From Deltaproteobacteria bacterium (GTDB lineage Bacteria; Myxococcota_A; UBA9160; UBA4427), in assembly GCA_011051925.1 (NCBI GenBank), contig DRKE01000414.1, positions 1 to 8,415 on the forward strand: DNA of 8,415 nucleotides, in the 5' to 3' direction. Made by a program: the position numbers and the translations under genes. The notes beneath the pieces were generated by a model, which ran no database searches, was not told where the DNA came from, and worked only from the letters and a program-made list of their open reading frames with translations. Positions 1 to 7,146 of the stretch are shown here, piece by piece (the stretch's first letter is position 1; each line of letters begins with the position of its first letter).

Positions 1-261
1 CCCGTCCCAGACAGGCCATGGCGATGTCTCTACTGCCGAATGCAGACGGCGGTCCGGCTCTTCGGGATTCCGGTCTGCGGAATCTGCCGGGATCAGGTCC
101 AGGATTTCGTCTGGGTGTCGTTGATCCAGGGACTGCTCGTCGTGGGCGGGCTGATCAACGGTCTCCAGTTCGCCATCGAGGAGACCCTTCTCTTCGGTAT
201 CCTGGTTCTCGTGAAGCACCGCTATCCGAAGGCCTTTGATCGCTTCGTGAGGCGGGCTTGA
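1..261 (+). CDS. Zinc-ribbon small membrane protein, 5'-truncated by the window edge
   Basis: The reading frame is open from base 1 to the TGA at 259-261, giving 86 visible residues. No start codon lies in frame before the ATG at 40, and an N-terminal CxxC (visible residues 9 and 12) lies upstream of that ATG, so the real start is probably outside the window. A second CxxC follows at residues 26 and 29. The pattern CxxC-x13-CxxC looks like a four-cysteine zinc ribbon. After it comes a long hydrophobic stretch (about residues 36-71, interrupted by a Glu-Glu pair) that could form one or two membrane helices, then a basic tail (KHRYPKAFDRFVRRA). I do not recognise the family and assign no function. 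The gene ends 33 bp before the SMP-30-like gene on the same strand, so co-transcription is possible. A start at 40 would lose half of the zinc site. Confidence 0.6.
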   Translation, partial: PVPDRPWRCLYCRMQTAVRLFGIPVCGICRDQVQDFVWVSLIQGLLVVGGLINGLQFAIEETLLFGILVLVKHRYPKAFDRFVRRA

Positions 262-282
262 GCATCATTTCGTGATCGAATC

Positions 283-287
283 GGAGG
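283..287 (+). promoter_or_regulatory. Ribosome binding site of the SMP-30-like gene
   Basis: GGAGG lies 7 bases before the ATG at 295. It supports that start over any later in-frame one. Confidence 0.7.
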
Positions 288-294
288 GGGATCC

Positions 295-1137
295 ATGAAG
301 ACGCCGGAAGTGCTCCTCGATGGTCTGCGTTTCCCCGAAGGTCCCCGCTGGCACGAGGATCGACTCTGGTTCTCCGACATGCATGCCGGGCGGGTCATGG
401 CGGTCGGGATGGACGGCATCGCCGAGACCATCGTCGAGGTCGAGGCGGAACCTTCTGGGTTGGGATGGCTTCCCGACGGCCGACTCCTCGTGGTGTCGAT
501 GCAGGACCGGCGCCTGTTGCGGCTCGATCCGAAGGGGTTGACCGAAGTCGCCGACCTTTCGGGCCTGGCGTCCTTCCACTGCAACGACATGGTCGTCGAT
601 TCCCGGGGTCATGCCTACGTCGGGAATTTCGGTTTCGATCTCCACGCCGGAGACGATCCGATCGGTGCGAACCTGATCCTGGTACGGCCGGATGGCGAAG
701 CGGAAGTCGCAGCGGCCGATCTTCTCTTCCCGAACGGGATGGTGATCACGCCCGACGGAAGGACCCTGATCGTGGGAGAGTCGTTCGGGGCGCGTCTCAC
801 GGCCTTTGATCTCGCCCAGGACGGGCGACTCTCCAGGCGGCGGGTCTGGGCGCAGCTCGAGGGCTTCGTTCCCGACGGGATCTGCCTCGATGCCGAAGGC
901 GCCATCTGGGTCGCGTCTCCGGTGGGGCAGGGAGGGGTGGCACGGGTTCGCGAGGGGGGTGAAGTGATCGACCGGATCGCGGTCGAACACGAGGCCTTTG
1001 CCTGCATGTTGGGTGGTCCGGATCGCAGGACCCTCTTCATCTGCACTTCGCCCGATTCGGATCCGGCGAAGACGGGAGATCGCCGCGGGCGGATCGAAGT
1101 CGTCGCGGTGGACGTGCCCGGAGCCGGTCTGCCCTGA
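295..1137 (+). CDS. SMP-30/gluconolactonase/LRE family protein
   Basis: This 280-residue protein matches the usual length of the SMP-30/gluconolactonase family, six-bladed beta-propellers that bind one divalent metal and usually hydrolyse sugar lactones or other esters. The family signatures appear in order. An early FPEGPRW motif supplies the first metal ligand (E15). A CNDM motif has N97, FPNGM has N147, and VPDGICLD has D194. E15, N147 and D194 correspond to the Glu, Asn and Asp metal ligands known in the family, so the active site looks intact. Repeated PDGR/PDG blade motifs occur at about 60, 132 and 153. No signal peptide is seen, so it is probably cytoplasmic. It begins 33 bp after the truncated zinc-ribbon gene and lies 145 bp before the acyltransferase gene on the same strand. 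The substrate cannot be deduced: gluconolactonase activity is only one possibility, and other lactones or esters are equally plausible. Confidence 0.9.
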   Translation: MKTPEVLLDGLRFPEGPRWHEDRLWFSDMHAGRVMAVGMDGIAETIVEVEAEPSGLGWLPDGRLLVVSMQDRRLLRLDPKGLTEVADLSGLASFHCNDMVVDSRGHAYVGNFGFDLHAGDDPIGANLILVRPDGEAEVAAADLLFPNGMVITPDGRTLIVGESFGARLTAFDLAQDGRLSRRRVWAQLEGFVPDGICLDAEGAIWVASPVGQGGVARVREGGEVIDRIAVEHEAFACMLGGPDRRTLFICTSPDSDPAKTGDRRGRIEVVAVDVPGAGLP

Positions 1138-1181
1138 TCCGGGGGGACTCTTTGTCCCACTTCCGCCGGCTCCGGGCCCTC

Positions 1182-1210
1182 GTCGATCCGGACGGATTTC
1201 CGGCATCGAC
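1182..1210 (+). promoter_or_regulatory. Strong hairpin in the leader before the acyltransferase
   Basis: The left arm GTCGATCCGGA (1182-1192) pairs with TCCGG (1199-1203) and ATCGAC (1205-1210), leaving a single bulged C at 1204 and a six-base loop (CGGATT). This gives an 11-bp, GC-rich stem. No T-run follows, so it is not a classical intrinsic terminator. It ends three bases before the GGAGGA ribosome binding site of the 19-codon leader ORF. It could be an RNA structure that governs access to that site, an mRNA-stabilising 5' structure after processing, or a DNA dyad bound by a regulator. The pairing is read directly; the role is inference. Confidence 0.5.
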
Positions 1211-1213
1211 ATC

Positions 1214-1219
1214 GGAGGA
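1214..1219 (+). promoter_or_regulatory. Strong ribosome binding site for the leader ORF
   Basis: GGAGGA lies 7 bases before the ATG at 1227. It matches the SD consensus better than the site directly before the acyltransferase ATG (GAAGGAG, 1266-1272). Its position argues that ribosomes load upstream of the acyltransferase gene. Confidence 0.5.
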
Positions 1220-1226
1220 ACGTGCC

Positions 1227-1286
1227 ATGGCGGCATTTCCCTGCCACCCTGTCCGGGTAGCCGCCGAAGGAGACCCCTGCCGATGA
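1227..1286 (+). CDS. Putative 19-residue leader peptide overlapping the acyltransferase start
   Basis: The ORF encodes MAAFPCHPVRVAAEGDPCR and ends with a TGA at 1284-1286, which shares ATGA with the acyltransferase ATG at 1283. Its ribosome binding site (GGAGGA at 1214-1219) is well placed. The arrangement is typical of translational coupling: ribosomes that finish the leader can re-initiate on the next gene, whose own GAAGGAG site lies inside the leader. The codons used (TTT, CCT, GTA, GGA, GCA) are less GC-rich at the third position than in neighbouring genes, so the peptide itself may not be a selected protein. I see no run of one amino acid that would point to classical amino-acid attenuation. 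A chance ORF remains possible, because any stretch of this size may contain one. Confidence 0.35.
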   Translation: MAAFPCHPVRVAAEGDPCR

Positions 1287-2704
1287 GCGATGCCTACTAC
1301 GAACGACTTTCGATGCTGGACAACTCCTTTCTCGTCTACGAGAGCGGAGATGCGGGGATGCACATCGCCTCGACCCAGATCTTCGAAGCCGAACCCCTTC
1401 GCGACCCGGAAGGCAACATCGATTTCGATCGGATCACCCGATACGTCGAATCCCGCCTCGACCGCATCCCGCGGTATCGACAGCGGCTCGATCGGACACC
1501 GATCGAGAAACATCCGATCTGGGTCGACGATGCCGATTTCAACATCCACTACCACGTGCGGCATAGCGCACTGCCCCATCCGGGGAACGAAAGGCAGCTG
1601 AAGCGGCTGGTCGGGCGCATCTTCTCGCAGCGTCTGGATCGGGACAAACCACTCTGGGAACTCTGGATCGTCGAAGGCGTCGAGGGGGATCGCATCGCGT
1701 TGATCTCGAAGGTCCATCACTGCATGGTCGACGGTGTCTCGGGCGCCGAGCTGCTCGCGGAGCTCTTGACCTTCGAACCGGTCGAAAAGGTCGACCCCCC
1801 TCGCCCCTTCCGACCCCGTCCGCGTCCGAGCCGGCTCCAGCTCGCGATGGACGAGATGGCCCGACTGGCACGCGCCCCGCTCGCGCTCGCTGAAGAGGGC
1901 GTTCGGCTGGTCCGGGACGAAGACGATGTCCGGCATGAACTGGCGGAGCGCCTGCGTGCGCTCTCGCGGTTCGCTTCCGATGGGGCACACATGGCCACCC
2001 CCGTACCCTTCAATCAACCGATCGGGCCCCATCGCCGGATCGACTGGCTGCCGATGTCGATCACGCGCATCAAGGCCGTTCGTCGAAAGCTCGGCGGCAG
2101 TCTGAACGACGTCGTCCTGGCGACGGCGGCGGGTGGTCTGGCCGATTATCTCGAACGCGTGCGGAAGGTCGACCTGTCGGAACTCGACTTCCGGGTCATG
2201 ACGCCCGTCAGTGTGCGCAGCCCCGCCGAGAAGGGCGAGCTCGGGAATCGAGTCTCGGCCTGGATCGTTCCGCTTCCCCTGGCCGAACGCGATCCCGTCG
2301 AGCGCCTGTCGATCATCCGCGAGACGACCCGGGGTCTGAAGGAGAGCCACCAGGCACTCGGCGCCCTCGCGCTGAGCGAAGTGACGGAGTGGACGGGATC
2401 GGCCCTCCTATCCCTTGGTGCGCGACTCATGAACTACGGAACGCCCTTCAACATGGTCATCACGAACGTCCCCGGTCCCCAGGCTCCCCTCTACCTGCTC
2501 GAGTCCCAGATGCTGGTCGCGCACCCGCTCGTTCCGCTTCTGGGCCAGCTCGGTCTCGGGATCGCACTCTTCAGCTATGCGGGAACGCTCTCATGGGGCT
2601 TCTCGGCGGACTGGAATCTCATGCCCGACCTCCATGAACTCGTGACGGCGGTCGAAACGGCTTTCGAAGAACTGGCCCGTCGAGCGGATGGGGTTGCAGG
2701 CTGA
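1283..2704 (+). CDS. Wax ester synthase/diacylglycerol acyltransferase (WS/DGAT family)
   Basis: This 473-residue protein has the usual size of bacterial WS/DGAT enzymes, which transfer acyl groups from acyl-CoA to fatty alcohols or diacylglycerol to make wax esters or triacylglycerol stores. The condensing-type motif HHxxxDG is present as HHCMVDG (145-151), with H146 as the expected catalytic base. Other family landmarks are PLW (123-125), NDVV (275-278) and NVPGP (395-399). The N-terminus (LSMLDNSFLVYES) resembles the family start. The frame is open farther upstream, to an ATG at 998 inside the previous gene, but ATG 1283 has a good GAAGGAG (1266-1272) and is where family homology begins. 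The enzyme is expected to sit peripherally on the inner membrane or lipid bodies; no signal peptide is seen. It overlaps the putative leader ORF by ATGA, and the histidine kinase gene follows after 29 bp, suggesting co-transcription. Wax ester versus triacylglycerol preference cannot be told from sequence. Confidence 0.93.
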   Translation: MSDAYYERLSMLDNSFLVYESGDAGMHIASTQIFEAEPLRDPEGNIDFDRITRYVESRLDRIPRYRQRLDRTPIEKHPIWVDDADFNIHYHVRHSALPHPGNERQLKRLVGRIFSQRLDRDKPLWELWIVEGVEGDRIALISKVHHCMVDGVSGAELLAELLTFEPVEKVDPPRPFRPRPRPSRLQLAMDEMARLARAPLALAEEGVRLVRDEDDVRHELAERLRALSRFASDGAHMATPVPFNQPIGPHRRIDWLPMSITRIKAVRRKLGGSLNDVVLATAAGGLADYLERVRKVDLSELDFRVMTPVSVRSPAEKGELGNRVSAWIVPLPLAERDPVERLSIIRETTRGLKESHQALGALALSEVTEWTGSALLSLGARLMNYGTPFNMVITNVPGPQAPLYLLESQMLVAHPLVPLLGQLGLGIALFSYAGTLSWGFSADWNLMPDLHELVTAVETAFEELARRADGVAG

Positions 2705-2733
2705 TCGGAGAAGGCGCCTACGGTCGATTCCCG

Positions 2734-4488
<1,755 letters not shown>

Positions 4489-4517
4489 GAGTCGAAGCGG
4501 TGGTGGATCGCGATTGC

Positions 4518-4541
4518 CTGCGGCTCGCTTCCGATCCGCAG
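4518..4541. terminator. Weak inverted repeat between convergent genes, possible bidirectional terminator
   Basis: CTGCGG (4518-4523) pairs with CCGCAG (4536-4541) around a 12-base loop. An alternative pairing is GGATCG (4505-4510) with CGATCC (4532-4537). The 57-bp gap between the kinase stop (4488) and the amidohydrolase stop (4546) is where both transcripts must end. No T-run follows on either strand, so an intrinsic terminator is only weakly supported. Confidence 0.25.
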
Positions 4542-4545
4542 AAGC

Positions 4546-6303
4546 TCATCTGACCGGCAGCACCCGACCTTCGTGGATCGTTGCCACGACGCCGATGTCC
4601 TTGATCGTCCCGGGATCGACGTCGAGCGGATTCTCGGCGAGCACGGTGATGTTCGCGAGCTTTCCGGGCTCGATCGTACCCACGCGGTCTTCGAGCCGGA
4701 GCGAACGCGCCGCCTCGATCGTGACGGCGCGTAGCGCCTGTTCGGGACTGATTCTCTGTTCGGGGGCGACGACGTTTCCATCCACGGTCCCACGATTGAC
4801 GGCACTCCACATGAGAAGCAGGGGACGGCCAGGGGCCATCGGCATGTCCGCATGCAATGAAAGCGGGATTCCGGCTCGAACGACGTCGCCGAGGCGGACC
4901 ATCTCTTCCGCTCGCTCGGGTCCGATCCCGACCTCGCTGTAGCGATTCGCCAGGACCACGGGATAGAAGGGATTGGCACTCACGAAGGCGCCGAGCCGCG
5001 AGATCCGAGCGACCTGGTCAGGGCGGGAAAACCCGAAATGGACGATGACGGTCCGATGGTCCTCGCGCGGGTTGCGCTTCATGTTCGCTTCGAGCGTGTC
5101 GAGTACGAGATCGAGACCGGCGTCGCCGTTCTGGTGGACATGAATCTGGTAGCCGGCATCCCAGTAGATCCGAAAGGCCTTCCTGAATACTTCGGGCTGC
5201 ATCAGCCATTCGCCCCGATGGCCATCGAGATAGCCGTCCCTCATCTGCATCAATTGGCTGAACATCGCCCCATCGGCGAAGAGCTTCACTTGTTTCGGAA
5301 GGAAACGGGTCATGCCTTCGGCAGAGCCGAACAGCTTTTCGGTTTCCGCGATGACCCGTGAAGCAGGATGACGCGCCACGAGCGTCTTTCCGTCGGCGAT
5401 GTAGAGCATCCGGAAAGGCGTCTCCGGATCGCCGAGTACCTGGTTCTGCATCGCCTTCAATGCGGGCGAGACCAGTCCCCCGGGTTCCGCGACGAGGGTG
5501 CTTCCCGCAGCGTGCCAATAGCGCTCGACTCTCTCGAGGGCGGGCAGGTACCGATCCGGAGCGAGCAGGTCGGAAAAGACCAGGGGCACGATCCCGAACA
5601 AGCCCTGCTCCCAGAAATGTCCGTTCTCGAGGTCGGTCTGTCTACGCGCTGGCTCGGGCATCGAGGCGACCCGGCCTTTATCAATGCCGAATCGTTCGAG
5701 GGCGCGGGTGTTGAAGATCATCTCATGCATGGAGCGCTGCAGGACGACGATCGGAATCTCCCGACTGATTTCGTCGAGGTCCGAGCGCGAGAGGCTGCCG
5801 TGGAAGAGTTGGTGGTATCCCCAGGTATAGAGCACGTCGTCCGCGTTCATCCGGGCATGGCGGCTGACAAGGTCCGCCAGACGACGGCGATAGTCGGCCC
5901 CGTCGACGGCCCGGGGAATCGTCCGATCCGGTAGCACCCAGTCCTCGATGGAAATGATGTCCGCGATCATCACGATCGCGGCAAGCCAGGCATGTTCGTG
6001 TTGATTGATGAAGCCGGGTACGAGCACGCGGTTTTCGAAGCGTCGGTCGAGCGTGAAAGAGCGTTCGCGAAACGCCGCCTTCAGCTCTTCGAGGCCGCCC
6101 GTCGCGAGGATCGAGTCTCCTGCGATCGCGACCGCCTCGACCCGGGGATGAAGGGGGTCGAGGGTCACGACCTCGCGGGCCGGAAAGAGGACGATTTCGT
6201 GGCGACTTCCGACGGGGGCCCTGGCGCAGCCCGCGAGGGAAAGCACGAGCGCGAAGCAGAGGATCCGGGAGAAGGCCGGCCGCGAGGCGACGCTGGATCG
6301 CAT
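4546..6303 (-). CDS. Amidohydrolase-family (YtcJ-like) lipoprotein
   Basis: The 585-residue product starts with a lipoprotein signal peptide: basic MRSSVASRPAFSR, a hydrophobic core, and lipobox LAGC with C26 as the lipidated residue. The mature enzyme should therefore be anchored in the envelope. The rest fits the Amidohydro_3 group of metal-dependent hydrolases, which cleave amides, cyclic amides or related C-N/C-O bonds. There is an N-terminal beta-sandwich strand set (about 36-95), then HEH (102-104) after VPGFINQ as the first metal-ligand pair. Next come VKLFADGA with K340, IHVHQNGDAG with H388/H390, H422, and LHADMPMAP with H484/D486. It ends with the family's EPGKLANITVLAENPL segment (545-560), where the chain returns to the sandwich. 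The frame is open to an ATG at 6441, but ATG 6303 is chosen because the signal peptide begins there and AAGGAGG lies 9 bases ahead. The gene is divergent from tetR, with a 162-bp spacer. The substrate is unknown. Confidence 0.9.
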   Translation of the reverse strand: MRSSVASRPAFSRILCFALVLSLAGCARAPVGSRHEIVLFPAREVVTLDPLHPRVEAVAIAGDSILATGGLEELKAAFRERSFTLDRRFENRVLVPGFINQHEHAWLAAIVMIADIISIEDWVLPDRTIPRAVDGADYRRRLADLVSRHARMNADDVLYTWGYHQLFHGSLSRSDLDEISREIPIVVLQRSMHEMIFNTRALERFGIDKGRVASMPEPARRQTDLENGHFWEQGLFGIVPLVFSDLLAPDRYLPALERVERYWHAAGSTLVAEPGGLVSPALKAMQNQVLGDPETPFRMLYIADGKTLVARHPASRVIAETEKLFGSAEGMTRFLPKQVKLFADGAMFSQLMQMRDGYLDGHRGEWLMQPEVFRKAFRIYWDAGYQIHVHQNGDAGLDLVLDTLEANMKRNPREDHRTVIVHFGFSRPDQVARISRLGAFVSANPFYPVVLANRYSEVGIGPERAEEMVRLGDVVRAGIPLSLHADMPMAPGRPLLLMWSAVNRGTVDGNVVAPEQRISPEQALRAVTIEAARSLRLEDRVGTIEPGKLANITVLAENPLDVDPGTIKDIGVVATIHEGRVLPVR

Positions 6304-6312
6304 GGAGATGGG

Positions 6313-6319
6313 CCTCCTT
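6313..6319 (-). promoter_or_regulatory. Ribosome binding site that fixes the amidohydrolase start
   Basis: Read on the minus strand the bases are AAGGAGG, a near-perfect SD, 9 bases before the ATG at 6303. This decides against the longer frame starting at 6441, whose extra 46 residues have no protein-like character and whose first codons would overlap the dyad at 6431-6450. Confidence 0.75.
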
Positions 6320-6408
6320 CGATTCACGGGCGGGTCATGCCCCGCTCCGGTCGGACAGCTTTCCATCGTGACGACGGATTGGCAAGCGCTCCATCTTCGA
6401 CTCGGGTT

Positions 6409-6421
6409 GCGGGATTCCCGC
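6409..6421. promoter_or_regulatory. Second dyad in the divergent spacer
   Basis: GCGGGA and TCCCGC flank a single central T, giving a perfect 13-bp inverted repeat. It ends 9 bp before the larger dyad at 6431-6450. It may be a second protein-binding site or may form by chance in GC-rich DNA. A TTGCGG (6407-6412) overlaps it and could serve as a weak -35 element for tetR, but no convincing -10 element follows. Confidence 0.3.
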
Positions 6422-6430
6422 GAGACGACG

Positions 6431-6450
6431 AAACTGATCACGATCAGTTT
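6431..6450. promoter_or_regulatory. Candidate TetR operator (perfect 20-bp dyad)
   Basis: AAACTGATC-AC-GATCAGTTT is a perfect inverted repeat with 9-bp arms and a 2-bp centre. A further half-site-like TGATCAG follows at 6451-6457, and TGATCA occurs at both 6435-6440 and 6451-6456. The dyad ends 15 bases before the tetR start codon and lies 127 bp upstream of the divergent amidohydrolase start. TetR-family proteins commonly bind such dyads between themselves and a divergent target and repress both. Autoregulation of tetR and the monooxygenase gene, and possibly control of the amidohydrolase, is therefore likely but inferred. The A+T-richer arms stand out in the GC-rich background. Confidence 0.7.
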
Positions 6451-6465
6451 TGATCAGAGTGGAAG

Positions 6466-7146
6466 ATGGGCCGGAAGAAGAGAGCGCGGCCGGTTGCTTC
6501 GCGGCGGGCGAAGGCCGGACAGGAGGAGGACGGTGGAGCGGGCGAAGCCGGCGCAGGGGGCAGCAAGCGCGAACGGAACAAGAGGGAGAAGCGTGCGCGG
6601 ATTCTCGCGGCTGCACGTTCCCTCTTCGCAGAACAGGGCTTCGATGAGACGACGGGACGTCAGGTCTGCGAGCGCGCCGCCGTCGGGACGGGCACCCTCT
6701 TCCTGTACGTCAGGGACAAACGTGAACTCCTGTTGTGGGTATTCGAGCAGGATGCGCGCCGCATCCTCTCTCGACCGATCCCCACCCGGGGAACGCCTGT
6801 CGATCGATGGCTCGCCTTCCTGAATCCATTCCTGGCGCTCTACGCGCGAGACACCCGGTTGGCCAGGAACTACGTCCGTGAACTGCTCTTCCGGCCCGAG
6901 AACCCCCCCGAGCTGATGCAACTGAACCAGGCGCTGCGGGCTGGCCTCTCCGAAATCGCCGAGACGGCACAGGCCCGGGGCGAGCTGCGAAAGGATGTCG
7001 GCCCCGAGGAGATGGGCTCCCTCGTCGCAGGTCAGTATGCCCATCTCGTGCAGGCCTGGCTCGGGTCGGGTCGGCTCGGCGCGCGCCAGGTTCGCGCCCG
7101 GCTTCGGCGTGGCCTGGCGTTGTTGGTGGAGGGACTGGAACCATGA
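6466..7146 (+). CDS. TetR/AcrR-family transcriptional regulator
   Basis: The 226-residue protein has a typical TetR N-terminal DNA-binding domain: helix 1 RILAAARSLFAEQGF (about 45-59), then TTGRQVCERAAVGTGTLFLYVRDKRELL (62-89), which holds the helix-turn-helix and the conserved GTLF.Y..dKreLL segment. The remaining helices (about 90-226) should form the ligand-binding and dimer domain, which varies in the family and gives no ligand clue. An unusual extension of about 33 residues, rich in Lys, Arg, Gly and Ala, precedes the normal start of the domain. ATG 6466 is the only start that fits: an in-frame stop sits at 6451-6453 and no other start codon exists before helix 1. The SD is poor (AGAGTGGAAG directly abutting the ATG). 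The candidate operator lies 15 bases upstream. Its stop overlaps the monooxygenase start by ATGA, so the two are an operon. It most likely represses itself, the monooxygenase gene and perhaps the divergent amidohydrolase. Confidence 0.9.
   Translation: MGRKKRARPVASRRAKAGQEEDGGAGEAGAGGSKRERNKREKRARILAAARSLFAEQGFDETTGRQVCERAAVGTGTLFLYVRDKRELLLWVFEQDARRILSRPIPTRGTPVDRWLAFLNPFLALYARDTRLARNYVRELLFRPENPPELMQLNQALRAGLSEIAETAQARGELRKDVGPEEMGSLVAGQYAHLVQAWLGSGRLGARQVRARLRRGLALLVEGLEP

Noticed and set aside
264..276. ATCA-TTTCG-TGAT hairpin before the SMP-30-like gene
   Set aside because: A four-base A+T-rich stem is expected by chance and too weak to matter.
1144..1158. GGGAC-TCTTT-GTCCC hairpin after the SMP-30-like gene as a terminator
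   Set aside because: The stem is only 5 bp and no T-run follows.
265..1236. 323-codon minus-strand open frame opposite the SMP-30-like gene
   Set aside because: It is antisense to a gene with conserved metal ligands, and no domain or good SD is seen for it.
998..1282. Upstream extension of the acyltransferase frame to ATG 998
   Set aside because: The added 95 residues lie partly inside the previous gene and look unlike protein. ATG 1283 has an SD and begins the family homology.
1037..2350. 437-codon minus-strand open frame opposite the acyltransferase
   Set aside because: It has no domain-like sequence and is the shadow of the acyltransferase codon pattern.
6304..6441. Upstream extension of the amidohydrolase to ATG 6441
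   Set aside because: It would bury the lipoprotein signal peptide 46 residues inside the protein. The AAGGAGG site before 6303 supports the shorter start.
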